Numbered from the stretch's first letter, positions 18,180 to 26,979 are shown. The stretch: DNA of 64,000 nt from Acidilobaceae archaeon (GCA_027037535.1 JALVZQ010000008.1:235962-299961); one strand, 5' to 3'. A program made the numbers and translations. Notes: a model not told the origin generated them from the letters alone.

Positions 18180-18689
18180 ATGGCCTTGGCACGAGGCAAG
18201 GAACAATTATACTGTGAAGTATGTGGATCACCCATACCCGGGCGGCCTTATAGGGCTCTTGTAGACGGAGTAGAGATGATACTCTGCCCCAGCTGCTATC
18301 TGAAACTAACAAGGAGTGGGAGAGCTATCCTAGTAAAACAGAGGCCAGCGAAGACAACCCAGGCCCCTAGAAGGACTAGGCCTGTCAAGAAGGTCTCCCT
18401 CGAACTATACGATATAGTGGAAGACTACTATGAAAGGATACGGGAGGCACGAGAAAGCAAGGGATGGAGCCTCAGCGTACTAGCACAGAAACTCAGGATA
18501 AGCGAATCCATGCTGAGAAAAATAGAGTCAGGGAAAATGAAGCCCTCAATAGACCTCGCTAAGAGAATCGAGAAGATCCTAAAAATACGGATACTCGAGC
18601 CCACAGAGCTAGAAGAAGAGTTCGAGGCTCCCCCACCCGGTACCCTGACTCTAGGAGACGTCGTCGTAGTCAGGAGGGATGAAGACTAA
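18180..18689 (+). CDS. mbf1: multiprotein bridging factor MBF1
   Basis: Conserved archaeal/eukaryotic HTH protein, in archaea linked to translation and the ribosome. Residues 9-38 form a zinc ribbon (CEVCGSPI ... CPSCYLKL). A basic linker follows, and residues about 82-138 are the Cro-type helix-turn-helix (WSLSVLAQKLRISESMLRKIESGKM). First gene of an eight-gene operon in which neighbours overlap or touch. The upstream 150-base spacer is shared with the divergent PAN gene. It overlaps HflX by 11 bases. Confidence 0.93.
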   Translation: MALARGKEQLYCEVCGSPIPGRPYRALVDGVEMILCPSCYLKLTRSGRAILVKQRPAKTTQAPRRTRPVKKVSLELYDIVEDYYERIREARESKGWSLSVLAQKLRISESMLRKIESGKMKPSIDLAKRIEKILKIRILEPTELEEEFEAPPPGTLTLGDVVVVRRDED

Positions 18690-19818
18690 CGTGGAAGAAG
18701 CCATTCTTGTAATCCCGAGAGAAAAAATAGACCAGCTCGACGAGGCATTAGCCCTCGCAGAAACAGCTGGCTACAAGATAATACGCGTGTATAAGACCAG
18801 GTACCGTAACCGGCTGGGTAAAGGCCTCATATACATGATCTCCGACGAGTTACCTGAATCAGTCACAACAATCATCTTTTACGGTAGTCCTTCCCCATCC
18901 TCGATCTTCCAGCTGATGAAGAAATCCAGAAAGCGTGTTATTGACAGAGTACAGCTCATCCTAGAGATATTCGCTAAGCACGCGGGAAGCCGAGAAGCCC
19001 AGTTGCAAATAGAGGCTGCCAGGATAAAACACGAGATACCGATAGTGAGGGAGTGGATCCGGAGAAGCAAGATGGGAGAGCTTCCCGGCTTTCTTGGCCC
19101 GGGACGATACGCTATCGACGCATATTATAGGCATCTTACAAGCAAGCTGGCTAGAATACGGAGAGAACTCGAGAAACAGCGTAGAATACGGAGTGTAAGG
19201 AGGGGGTCGCGGGAAAAGAAGGGATTTGTGCACGTATCTATTGTAGGATACGCTAGTGCTGGGAAGACAAGCTTATTCAACGTGTTGACGGGAGAGTCGA
19301 AGCCTGTTGGGAGGGAATATTTCACGACGCTTCATACAAAGCATAAAAGAGTAAACTACAATGGGGTAGACTATATCTTTGTCGACACTGTAGGTTTTAT
19401 AAGAGACATTCCACCGGAAATAATAGAATCCTTCTACAGCACCCTAGAAGAAATAGTCTACTCCGATGCAATAGTATTCGTAATAGACTCCTCCGATCCT
19501 CTCCAGATAATACACGAAAAAATCAGGTCCGGCTTCGATATCCTAGCAAGAATAGGGGCCTCCGGTAGACCCGTAATAATTGCACTTAACAAAATAGACG
19601 TTGCAGAAGCAGAAATAGTAGTAAAAGTGAAAAACAGTCTCCCCCAGTATATTCCCCCCACGGTCCCGGAGTATAGAGTCGTAGAGATATCTGCTAAGAA
19701 GAGAAAAGGAATAGACCAATTATTCCTAGCGCTCACCGATATCCTCCCGGTGCCAGGAAGAGATGAAAGGACCAAGAATCATAGTGCTAAGGCTAGGGCA
19801 CAGGCCCCTGAGAGATAA
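18679..19818 (+). CDS. hflX: HflX-family ribosome-binding GTPase
   Basis: GTPase that binds the large ribosomal subunit. The N-terminal HflX domain with its long helical hairpin spans about 1-180. The G domain shows G1 GYASAGKT (190-197), G3 DTVGF (236-240) and G4 NKID (304-307). The product is 379 residues, typical for archaea. ATG 18679 is only two bases from AGGAGG, so the in-frame GTG at 18691 may be the true start. The 3' end overlaps the Trm56 gene by 56 bases, an unusually long same-strand overlap. Confidence 0.93.
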   Translation: MKTNVEEAILVIPREKIDQLDEALALAETAGYKIIRVYKTRYRNRLGKGLIYMISDELPESVTTIIFYGSPSPSSIFQLMKKSRKRVIDRVQLILEIFAKHAGSREAQLQIEAARIKHEIPIVREWIRRSKMGELPGFLGPGRYAIDAYYRHLTSKLARIRRELEKQRRIRSVRRGSREKKGFVHVSIVGYASAGKTSLFNVLTGESKPVGREYFTTLHTKHKRVNYNGVDYIFVDTVGFIRDIPPEIIESFYSTLEEIVYSDAIVFVIDSSDPLQIIHEKIRSGFDILARIGASGRPVIIALNKIDVAEAEIVVKVKNSLPQYIPPTVPEYRVVEISAKKRKGIDQLFLALTDILPVPGRDERTKNHSAKARAQAPER

Positions 19819-20308
19819 ACGAATAACAACACACGTGGGTCTAACGGCGAGGGCCTTTGGAGCCCACGGCATGGTTCTCGCCGGAGAATGCGATGAACAC
19901 GTGGTTAACTCGCTCCATAAAGTGACACGGTGCTGGGGAGGGCCATTCAAAATAGAATGTGGAATAAATCCTAAACGCTTCGTAAAAGAATGGAAGGAAA
20001 ACGGAGGAGAAGTAATTCACTTGACCATGTATGGGCTCCCAGTAGACGACGTGATAGGGGAAATCTCTGCAAGTCCCCGGGATAAACTAATCATAGTGGG
20101 CGCCGAGAAGGTAGAAGGATTCTTCTACGAAATAGCAGACTATAATGTAGCCATCGGGAACCAGCCCCATAGCGAGGTAGCGGCCCTAGCCGTATTCTTA
20201 GATAGACTATATAGGGGCCGCGAACTATACAAGTCATATATTGGAGCCCGCAAGAAAATAATTCCCCAACCACGCGGGAAGAAGGTGATCGAAGATGAAA
20301 AATGCTGA
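19763..20308 (+). CDS. trm56: tRNA (cytidine-56-2'-O)-methyltransferase Trm56
   Basis: SPOUT-fold enzyme that methylates the ribose of C56 in the T loop of archaeal tRNAs. The 181-residue protein has the family start [27 protein letters not shown] and the knot region [42 protein letters not shown]. This standard form is complete. Part of the operon; it overlaps hflX by 56 and tfe by 14 bases. Confidence 0.94.
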   Translation: MKGPRIIVLRLGHRPLRDKRITTHVGLTARAFGAHGMVLAGECDEHVVNSLHKVTRCWGGPFKIECGINPKRFVKEWKENGGEVIHLTMYGLPVDDVIGEISASPRDKLIIVGAEKVEGFFYEIADYNVAIGNQPHSEVAALAVFLDRLYRGRELYKSYIGARKKIIPQPRGKKVIEDEKC

Positions 20309-20879
20309 GAACGGAGATCAAAATAGCGAGAACAGGCTTAGATCACTACTGCTATTCGTTGATCTTCTAGCCAGGAAGAACAGGTTAGACCCGGAGAAGG
20401 CCCTTACAATCTTCAAAGCACTCCTAGCCAGTAGCGAAGACTCGGGGCTAAGCGATGAAGACATCTCCTTGAAGATGGGTTATAAGCAGAGCGATGTGAG
20501 AAGGATTCTCAGGACCTTTTACATGTATAAACTCGCCCGTTATAGAAGAGGCAAACACCCCGAGACAGGGGCTACAAGATTCTACTGGTATATAGACGTC
20601 AACCTCCTCAACAGCGTCCTCCTCTGGAGGAAGAAAGCCGTCCTAGAAAAGCTAAAGTACCGTCTCCAATACGAGGAAGAAAACTACTTCTACCGTTGCC
20701 CCCGGGACAAGACGAGATACACGTTCGAAGAGGCGTATAGCTACGAGTTCATCTGCCCAAAGTGTGGAAGCGTCCTCGAAGAAGAGGATAACACCGAGAT
20801 AAAAAAGATACTCTCAGAATACATCAAGCGCCTCGAGGAGGAGATAATAGAAGATGAGAGAAAAATACAGAGTAGCTGA
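20295..20879 (+). CDS. tfe: transcription initiation factor TFE (alpha subunit)
   Basis: Archaeal TFIIE-alpha homologue, assisting promoter opening. Residues 10-90 form the winged helix ([29 protein letters not shown]) and residues about 128-160 the zinc ribbon, with charged C-terminal helices. The first knuckle reads [10 protein letters not shown], so the second cysteine of the usual C-x-x-C pair is Asp. The second knuckle FICPKCG is intact, leaving three cysteines. The start ATG is well supported by GGTGATC seven bases upstream. Overlaps trm56 by 14 and the C5-methyltransferase by 26 bases. Confidence 0.95.
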   Translation: MKNAENGDQNSENRLRSLLLFVDLLARKNRLDPEKALTIFKALLASSEDSGLSDEDISLKMGYKQSDVRRILRTFYMYKLARYRRGKHPETGATRFYWYIDVNLLNSVLLWRKKAVLEKLKYRLQYEEENYFYRCPRDKTRYTFEEAYSYEFICPKCGSVLEEEDNTEIKKILSEYIKRLEEEIIEDERKIQSS

Positions 20880-21843
20880 CTTCTTTAGCGGTGGAGGAGG
20901 ATACGCGCGGGGATTCGCCGAGACCGGATACTATGATATCATTGTTGGGGTCGATAATTTTCCTCCAGCCGGTAAAACCTATAAGGCAAATTTTCCCGAG
21001 GCATTCTTCATAGCCGATGACGTCAAGGAGATAACAGGGAGAACGATAAAAGATTACACGGGGTACGGCCGAGGAGATTTCGACGTAGTAATCGCTAGCC
21101 CTCCCTGCGAGCCCTTCACGGGGGCAAACCCTAAGAGACAAAAGGATCCTCTAGACAGGCTCTATACTGATCCGGCCGGGCAATTATTCTTGCACGCCAT
21201 ACGCCTAATAGGAGACCTACAACCCAAAGTATTCGTTATCGAGAATGTTCCTGGCATCATGGAAAGGCCTATCCAGAAAGCTATACGAAGAGAGCTCCAA
21301 CGGGTAGGTTACCCAGATATCTACTTCAACGTACTCCACGCAGAAGAATATGGGACCCCGAGCAAGAGGACGCGAGTATTCGTCTCCAACTATAGGATCA
21401 AGCCATCGAAAAAACCTAGAAAAACAGTGATAGACGCGTTATCCAACCTACCCTCTCCCGGATCCCCATACCCGCCGAACCACGATTCTCCCGGAAACAT
21501 ACCCTCACGCCACCGGAGAAGAGTCCACAGGCTTCGCTGGGGCGACTCCCTAATCACATATCAGGGCGCAAAAAGAAGACTCCCCAACTATATCAGACTA
21601 GACCCCAGGAGACCGGCCCCAACCGTGATGGGTACATCGAGATTTATCCATCCATACGAGGACAGGCTTCTAACAGTAAGAGAACAAGCACGCCTAATGG
21701 GATTCCCCGACTACCACGTGTTTCTCGGAGGCAGAGACGCACAATACGATATCGTGGGAGAAGCAGTCCCTCCCCCTCTCGCGCAAGCAATAGCAGAATT
21801 CATTAAGACGAGCATATTAGAATACTATGATGGTGAACGGTGA
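20854..21843 (+). CDS. cytosine-C5 methyltransferase without restriction partner
   Basis: 329-residue C5-cytosine methyltransferase of the DNA type. Motif I is [13 protein letters not shown] (9-21), motif IV SPPCEPF with the catalytic Cys85, motif VI ENVPG (130-134), motif VIII RTRVF (172-176), and motifs IX/X at the end (PTVMGTSRFIHP; DIVGEAVPPPLAQAI). The target-recognition region is short (about 190-250, rich in Arg/Pro). There is no endonuclease gene beside it. Its start lies inside the tfe gene (26-base overlap) with GAGGAGGA in front, so it belongs to the information-processing operon. Whether the substrate is DNA or RNA is not decidable here. Confidence 0.9.
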   Translation: MREKYRVADFFSGGGGYARGFAETGYYDIIVGVDNFPPAGKTYKANFPEAFFIADDVKEITGRTIKDYTGYGRGDFDVVIASPPCEPFTGANPKRQKDPLDRLYTDPAGQLFLHAIRLIGDLQPKVFVIENVPGIMERPIQKAIRRELQRVGYPDIYFNVLHAEEYGTPSKRTRVFVSNYRIKPSKKPRKTVIDALSNLPSPGSPYPPNHDSPGNIPSRHRRRVHRLRWGDSLITYQGAKRRLPNYIRLDPRRPAPTVMGTSRFIHPYEDRLLTVREQARLMGFPDYHVFLGGRDAQYDIVGEAVPPPLAQAIAEFIKTSILEYYDGER

Positions 21844-22304
21844 AAATGGAGATAATACCGGTACTCCACAATGTGAGCAGCGTCCAGAGACTCGTAGATT
21901 CTGTAAAGACAGCCTATTCTCTAGGGGCCAAGGCCTTTGTGGTTACTAAAGCCTACGGTGGGGCAGCACAGTCAGGCGTCGCCGAGGCAATGCGTATCTC
22001 CCTCAAGCTTAACAGGCAATTCATCGTATTGCCGGATCTAGACGATGCCGTAGAACTATTACGCCCTGACCGGATACTGTTACTCACCTATGATTACTCC
22101 AAGAACACATTAGATCTAGAAAACATGGAAGAAATGAACGGAAGAACCCTAGTAGTAGTCTCGGGCTCTGACCCAGAGTTCTCTTCTTCGGAGCTGAAGC
22201 TAGGAGAACCAATATACTTCAAGGACTCCCCTGGAAAAATAGGTCCAATAGGGGAGCTCGCGTTAATCCTCTACACATTGGCGAGAACCGGTGTCTCCAG
22301 ATGA
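21840..22304 (+). CDS. SPOUT-like protein (COG4080-type), function unknown
   Basis: A 154-residue alpha/beta protein. The pattern AFVVTKAYGGAAQSGVAEAMRISLKLNRQFIVLPDLDDAVELL and the C-terminal SPGKIGPIGELALILYTLAR are compatible with a trefoil-knot (SPOUT) RNA methylase. I think it belongs to the archaeal family once called RecB-like and later moved to SPOUT. That assignment is from memory of the family and from the glycine-rich C-terminal segment. The start is GTG (or ATG two codons later), overlapping the previous stop by four bases, and translation is probably coupled. Confidence 0.55.
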   Translation: MKMEIIPVLHNVSSVQRLVDSVKTAYSLGAKAFVVTKAYGGAAQSGVAEAMRISLKLNRQFIVLPDLDDAVELLRPDRILLLTYDYSKNTLDLENMEEMNGRTLVVVSGSDPEFSSSELKLGEPIYFKDSPGKIGPIGELALILYTLARTGVSR

Positions 22305-23455
22305 GGCAATATACCGTTAAGAACCTCCTCCAACTAATAAAACACTATGCAAGCGTAGCAGTAGACCTCTCACTCTATACCCTGGCTAGCGGGGACAAGA
22401 CAGTAGCGGTAGAGACCCTCAAAATAGAGAGAAAAGTCGACGAATACGTAAAAGAACTAATAGCAAAGATCTCCTTAGCGGTCAGGAGCCCAGAACAAAC
22501 CCATCTAGCTGTAAGCGTTGCAGAGGTCGGACGAGCACTTGACAAGATAACAGATGCCGCCGGGGACCTAGCAGGACTCGTACTTCGAGGATATCCCATA
22601 CACGAATACATAAGCTCTGTGGTTAACTGTTGCGACGAGATAATACTTCTCTTACATGTTAACAAGCCCGTTAAAGAATTCTCGCCCATCGTAGACCTAC
22701 TAATAGTCAAAAGAGGAGAATCATACCTCGTAGCACCAGAGTTAACGAGCGTGGAAGAAGGAGACATCCTAGTGGCCAGAGGCCCCCACGAGGAGATAGC
22801 AGATCTAGCAAAAGAAGTAGGAGACACCCACTCTCTAAAAACCCTGGGTCTAGGAAGCCTGAGCGCAGCACTCGCCGGAGACGACCTTGCACTCAGGATA
22901 CTCAGAATAAAGAACCTGGCCCGGCAAATGCTCGACCTCGCATTCCACTCCCTCATCTATGGAGACCCAAGAATCGCGGGATTAATACGGGAAATGGAGG
23001 ACTCCGTGGATACACTATTCCACGAGATACTCGAATACTCCTACGTAGCCTCAAACCCTGGCTACGCAAAGGAGTTTGTCTCAATAGCGATATTCGCCTC
23101 CGCGATGGAGACTATTGCAGACGCCGCCGTTCAGATGAGCGAGATCGTGCGCAGAGAAGGATACCTCCCATTTATAGGTAAAGCATTAGAGGAGGCCGAG
23201 GAGGCCTACTTGAAGATTAGGGCGACAGACAAGGTATCGGGTAAGCGACTCCTCGACCTCTCGTTGCCGGACCGAGGAGTCATAGTTATAGCATTAGAGA
23301 AGAAGGGTTCATGGATAATACCTGTATCCCCAGACTATACTATCGAGGAGGGAGACGTTCTACTAGTCAAGTACTTCAAGCCTGAGGGAGAAGAAAGCGA
23401 GGAGAAGATAGAGAAAATACTGGAAGACCTGGGATTCGAGATATTGGAGGACTAG
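22301..23455 (+). CDS. duplicated PhoU / TrkA-C domain protein
   Basis: A 384-residue protein built as a tandem repeat. Residues about 1-110 are a PhoU-like helical bundle and about 125-180 a TrkA-C (RCK_C) domain (YLVAPELTSVEEGDILVARGP). Residues about 190-300 are a second PhoU-like bundle (AGLIREMEDSVDTLFHEIL, IADAAVQMSEI) and about 310-380 a second TrkA-C domain (WIIPVSPDYTIEEGDVLLVKYF). Such proteins are regulators of ion channels or transporters. No membrane channel is encoded beside it. Overlaps the previous gene by ATGA. Confidence 0.85.
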   Translation: MRQYTVKNLLQLIKHYASVAVDLSLYTLASGDKTVAVETLKIERKVDEYVKELIAKISLAVRSPEQTHLAVSVAEVGRALDKITDAAGDLAGLVLRGYPIHEYISSVVNCCDEIILLLHVNKPVKEFSPIVDLLIVKRGESYLVAPELTSVEEGDILVARGPHEEIADLAKEVGDTHSLKTLGLGSLSAALAGDDLALRILRIKNLARQMLDLAFHSLIYGDPRIAGLIREMEDSVDTLFHEILEYSYVASNPGYAKEFVSIAIFASAMETIADAAVQMSEIVRREGYLPFIGKALEEAEEAYLKIRATDKVSGKRLLDLSLPDRGVIVIALEKKGSWIIPVSPDYTIEEGDVLLVKYFKPEGEESEEKIEKILEDLGFEILED

Positions 23456-23459
23456 ATCT

Positions 23460-24704
23460 ATGCCACGTATCCCGCCAGAGCTCTGTGCACGGTGCAAAGG
23501 ATACAAGAAGCTATGCGGGCTACCCCGATGCCCAATCCTAGAAATGTTCCAGTCCCAGGCAAGAACCGTGCTAAGAATACGTGGACCCGAGGTCGAGGGA
23601 TCAACCCCGCCCGGACTCCTTGTAGGAGAACATGGATACCCAAGCCTCAACGTCTACTTCTATATACCGCCAAGCATATCCGGAGAACAAGCACGCGTAT
23701 ACGATGACCCGCATGGATGGAGCAGGGCAAGATACTCTCTTGCAAGAATACTGAGGCTGAGATCGAGCCTCCTCGGAGCCCGCGTAAGAGTGAAGGCAAA
23801 CGACCCCTACTCCCTATACTCCAGCGAGTTCGGCATCACAGCCCTCTCAGAGAAACCCGTGTCGACCGAGGCCCTCCTCGAGAAGATACCTGTCCCCAGG
23901 CTCAGGTTCACTGGGATAACAAAGCCCATAGGTCCCTCGGCCCCCGCGAAGAAGATACTGGTTCAGGAGAACCCAGTTATGAACCGGAGGCTTGAACGCC
24001 TTGTATGGGACGATGCATATGCTTCAGACGCTGTATGGGAGGCTTATCTCTCCGGCGTAGACGTATACACTATACAGAGGGCGTTCTCGCTAGGCTTCCT
24101 AGGCCGATACAGGAACCGGCGAGTGGTGCCTACCAGATGGACTATAACTGCTGTAGACGAGATAATCAGCCGGCATCTTCAGCGGGCTCTACGCGGCAAG
24201 CCCTCCGTAGACCAGGTAGAAGTGTATTTCCACGAGTACCTAGGCAACAGGTTCATAGTAGTGCTCCTCCCCGGGGAAGGAAGCCTAGAATGGATAGAGG
24301 CCTGGCACCCGAGAACCGTGTGGACGAAGACCTCGCCCAAGCCAATCATATACTATCTCTACGAGGATCCTCTAGGTAGAAAAACAATAGAGGACGGAGG
24401 CTACAGCGCCTCAAAACTAGCCGTCCTAGAAGCCCTCTACAAGCGCGGAAAGAAGGCAGACACAGTCATAATAAGAGAAATCCTCCCCTCATACTATGCC
24501 CCAGTAGGAAACTGGCACATCCGCGAGACCACACGTAAAGCCCTAGAAAAACCCCCACTCGCCCGGGCATCGACTACACTGGAGGTCAAAAACGTCATTG
24601 ATAAGCTACTAGTATTGGAAAACAAACACGAGATATACGCTAAGTCGCGCCTCCTAGGATTCAAGAAGAGAATGAGAAGGCTCACCGAGTTCTTTGACCT
24701 ATAA
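23460..24704 (+). CDS. nreA: DNA repair protein NreA
   Basis: Archaeal DNA-repair protein that works with PCNA. The 414-residue sequence has the N-terminal zinc module (Cys9, Cys12, Cys19, Cys24), the conserved central region (PSLNVYFYIPPSISGEQARVYDDP; FTGITKPIGPSAPAKK) and a second conserved domain around 255-360. The last residues, MRRLTEFFDL, form a PIP-like box (x-x-x-L-x-x-F-F), with Met in place of the usual Gln. Last gene of the eight-gene operon, four bases after the previous stop. After it follow 323 bases without a gene. Confidence 0.92.
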   Translation: MPRIPPELCARCKGYKKLCGLPRCPILEMFQSQARTVLRIRGPEVEGSTPPGLLVGEHGYPSLNVYFYIPPSISGEQARVYDDPHGWSRARYSLARILRLRSSLLGARVRVKANDPYSLYSSEFGITALSEKPVSTEALLEKIPVPRLRFTGITKPIGPSAPAKKILVQENPVMNRRLERLVWDDAYASDAVWEAYLSGVDVYTIQRAFSLGFLGRYRNRRVVPTRWTITAVDEIISRHLQRALRGKPSVDQVEVYFHEYLGNRFIVVLLPGEGSLEWIEAWHPRTVWTKTSPKPIIYYLYEDPLGRKTIEDGGYSASKLAVLEALYKRGKKADTVIIREILPSYYAPVGNWHIRETTRKALEKPPLARASTTLEVKNVIDKLLVLENKHEIYAKSRLLGFKKRMRRLTEFFDL

Positions 24705-24907
24705 AGACAATATTATGTTAGAGTCCTCCGCAACTATTATCAGGATCATATACTTCTCTCATAATCAATATTCCTTAATATAATATAGAACGATCCCTCG
24801 CAGATAACAATAGAACGACTAGCACTTGAGCCTGTAACAGTATATAGGATAAAGAATTCTAAAACTGGTTGACAACTCCGGTATCTCTCGATGGCGTTAT
24901 CCTTCTC

Positions 24908-24929
24908 ATGTTAACCCCCCGGTTAACAT
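24908..24929. promoter_or_regulatory. palindrome copy 1, ATGTTAAC-N6-GTTAACAT, upstream of the WhiP-like gene
   Basis: A perfect dyad with arms ATGTTAAC/GTTAACAT and a six-base CCCCCG centre. A TATA-like TGTATAAAA follows immediately (about 24936-24944), so bound protein would overlap the promoter of the gene at 25028. The remainder of the 24705-25027 spacer is AT-rich, with no other feature that I recognise. Confidence 0.7.
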
Positions 24930-25027
24930 TTTCCCTGTATAAAACTACCCGGATAACAACACGATAATACCAAGATTCTCCACGTATCACCTAAACACCC
25001 CCACAATATTATCATCGGGTATAGGGA

Positions 25028-25768
25028 ATGGTAGACGACATTATCAACCACATACGAGAACAATTGAAAAGACAACGAGGCCACACAAGAGGAGGGCCCA
25101 GGAGCAAACTAGTAGACGCGATAATGGTACTCCTACTAAGCAAACCCATGAGGAGCGCCGAGATAGCAGGGATACTAGGATTAGACAGTAGATACGTGGC
25201 CAGCTACCTATCATACTGGAAAACACGAGGATACGTCGAGTACAACAGTGGATTCTGGTTCCTGACCGAGAAAGGAGAAGAATACGCTCAGGAGGTCGCG
25301 GAGAGAGCCTCCGACGAGAAATTTGACAGATTAGCTCTACTAGCACAACGTATCCTTGCAAGCGAATCAATTAACTCGACAAGAAAACACAAAAGAAAAA
25401 CCATCAGTGCAGTGGAGGAAAAAGATTCCTTGTCATTTATTGCGGCTTTAAAACGTAAACCAGAAAATAAACTACAAGAAAGGGCCCAAACAGCGGCTTG
25501 CGTCATAGACTTGCTCAAGAACGAGCTCGACGACGACGAGCTCGAACTATTCACGGCACTACTATCCCACTATACGAAGTGGGGTAACACCTACATGTAT
25601 CTGGACCAGATAGCGGATCTCCTGAAGGCAGACTACAAATGGCTCCTCAGGACGGCTCGGAGCCTTCAGACAAAGAACCTAATATACATCTATACGGATC
25701 CAAAGCTAGGTATGAGGATAGGATTATCCAAACAGGCCAAAGAGCTCTTAGAAGAATGCAGTATCTAG
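25028..25768 (+). CDS. WhiP-like double winged-helix protein, candidate replication initiator
   Basis: A 246-residue protein with two winged-helix domains. The first (about 27-92) contains SAEIAGILGLDSRYVASYLSYWKTRGYV, and the wing FWFLTEKGEEYA. The second (about 165-240) contains YLDQIADLLKADYKWLLRTARSLQTKNLI. A charged linker joins them. This layout and the first domain resemble WhiP, the crenarchaeal Cdt1-related initiator encoded beside one chromosomal origin in Sulfolobus. The family name is from memory of such proteins, so a plain transcription regulator remains possible. AT-rich spacers and palindromes on both sides support a DNA-binding role at this locus. Confidence 0.6.
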   Translation: MVDDIINHIREQLKRQRGHTRGGPRSKLVDAIMVLLLSKPMRSAEIAGILGLDSRYVASYLSYWKTRGYVEYNSGFWFLTEKGEEYAQEVAERASDEKFDRLALLAQRILASESINSTRKHKRKTISAVEEKDSLSFIAALKRKPENKLQERAQTAACVIDLLKNELDDDELELFTALLSHYTKWGNTYMYLDQIADLLKADYKWLLRTARSLQTKNLIYIYTDPKLGMRIGLSKQAKELLEECSI

Positions 25769-26046
25769 AATCCTCTATAAAACTTAGAGATCTGTGGTTC
25801 TATGGCTCTACAAGTTCTACTATAATTATTACTACTACTATTGATCCGTATTATTGAGTTTCCGAGCATCATTATTCTATCTTTTTGATAGCTCTTAGTA
25901 TTACTGTTTGCATAATGATAAGGATAATACCATTTTCTAATATCTGGAAAACAGCAAGAAAACATGTCTTGCCAGGTTGTAGTAATTATTGGTAAAGGAT
26001 GTTAACCGGGGAGTTAACACCATATGATGCAGGGAAACTGGAAACG
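25769..26046. other. AT-rich spacer, candidate origin region
   Basis: 278 bases without a gene between two genes that converge on it. The stretch is strongly AT-rich, with runs such as ATAATTATTACTACTACTATT, which could unwind easily. It ends with palindrome copy 2. I see no RNA gene and no insertion sequence in it. Together with the WhiP-like gene and the three palindromes it is a replication-origin candidate, by inference only. Confidence 0.35.
26000..26019. promoter_or_regulatory. palindrome copy 2, TGTTAAC-N6-GTTAACA
   Basis: Same arms and same six-base spacing as copies 1 and 3, but the centre is CGGGGA. It lies between the WhiP-like gene and the DUF4443-type regulator, in the 3' flank of both, so it is not placed as a promoter operator. 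Confidence 0.65.
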
Positions 26047-26655
26047 CTAGCCACATCCTCGGAGAATCAAATTCATCGCGGAGTCTATTAGGGGGATCTG
26101 GCATTCTGGGGGAGCATAGATGTTAACCCCCCGGTTAACACTAGTATTCTTCAACAACTCCACAATATCCTCAGGAACACCCGGATAACGGATCTCCCCG
26201 TCAACATATCCTCCGATAACAGATCGGGTACACCCGGCAGCGACCAAGTAGTCCCTTAACAGGTATACTTGGGTGAGATTCCTAGGAGGCTCGACACACG
26301 CAACTACGAGTCGGAGACTCCTCGTATCAAATATGGGTGCCTCAACCTCTTCCAGGCTTATAGTGTCTTCTATCGCGGAGAGTATATTCTCTCCCTTCTC
26401 CGTGAGGATGTGCCCTCTCCCGCTCCTCTCTACTAGTCCTGTCTTCTCGAGTTCCGAGAGGAGAGTCTTGATAGAAGCCTCTCCCAGGCCCAGTAACCGG
26501 GTGAGCCTAGGTCTTCCTAGGGGTCCCTGTGCCCTGAGGAGTTTGAGGAGTATGACTACGTGGCCCGGCCTATAGGATTTGAGTCCTCCTCTCCTGGGAG
26601 AGCTAATCTTCTCTATCAGCGATGCGGCCTCGCAGGCCTCTGCGGGGCATGACAT
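26047..26655 (-). CDS. winged-helix regulator with DUF4443-type C-terminal domain
   Basis: A 202-residue protein. Residues about 28-95 form a winged helix (GRPRLTRLLGLGEASIKTLLSELEKTGLVERSGRGHILTEKGE). Residues about 100-200 form a small-molecule-type domain (LRLVVACVEPP ... IPLIDSAMNLIL), a pattern I associate with the archaeal DUF4443 family. The ligand is unknown. Palindrome copy 3 lies inside its coding sequence (26121-26140). The 5' end overlaps the upstream small gene by 53 bases in another frame, so the two are transcribed together. Confidence 0.7.
   Translation of the reverse strand: MSCPAEACEAASLIEKISSPRRGGLKSYRPGHVVILLKLLRAQGPLGRPRLTRLLGLGEASIKTLLSELEKTGLVERSGRGHILTEKGENILSAIEDTISLEEVEAPIFDTRSLRLVVACVEPPRNLTQVYLLRDYLVAAGCTRSVIGGYVDGEIRYPGVPEDIVELLKNTSVNRGVNIYAPPECQIPLIDSAMNLILRGCG
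26121..26140. promoter_or_regulatory. palindrome copy 3 inside the regulator gene
   Basis: Identical in 20 of 20 bases to the core of copy 1 (TGTTAAC, CCCCCG, GTTAACA) although it is protein-coding here, in the last quarter of the regulator gene. Preservation in both coding and non-coding contexts within 1.2 kb argues for a functional site rather than chance. Confidence 0.65.
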
Positions 26656-26896
26656 CCCATGCGCCCTCCTCGGGGAATATATCGTTATCTATCATGAATA
26701 CTGCTAGATCCTGGGGCGTGATCTCTTTTTCTCTCAATATTATTTTCTTTATTTGTTCCCAGTCCTTCTTAGCCCTTATGCCGAAGTCCTCCCAGAGCCA
26801 TTCCACGGCCTCGTCAAGATCTATGCTATTGGCAGAGATTTGGCCGAGTAATGCTTCTTTTATAGCCCTGTTCTCCCTGTTCCTCTGCCTATGCAT
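26603..26896 (-). CDS. small conserved-type protein, unknown
   Basis: A 97-residue acidic protein, starting MHRQRNRENRAIKEALLGQI, mostly helical by composition, with a Trp-rich middle (VEWLWEDFGIRAKKDWEQ). I do not recognise a family with confidence. The 3' 53 bases overlap the DUF4443-type regulator, and codon use is like its neighbours, so it is probably real and cotranscribed with the regulator. Confidence 0.6.
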   Translation of the reverse strand: MHRQRNRENRAIKEALLGQISANSIDLDEAVEWLWEDFGIRAKKDWEQIKKIILREKEITPQDLAVFMIDNDIFPEEGAWDVMPRRGLRGRIADRED

Positions 26897-26979
26897 TTCT
26901 CTAATACACCGTGGAGGGTATAGTTGTATTCAAGGTAAAATAACCCGTCTACTATGCCATAGTAAACGGTGAAATATTC

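Noticed and set aside
23492..24379. Alternative reading frames inside nreA
   Set aside because: The nreA frame has clear family motifs from start to end; other frames are low-complexity, Arg/Pro-rich shadows.
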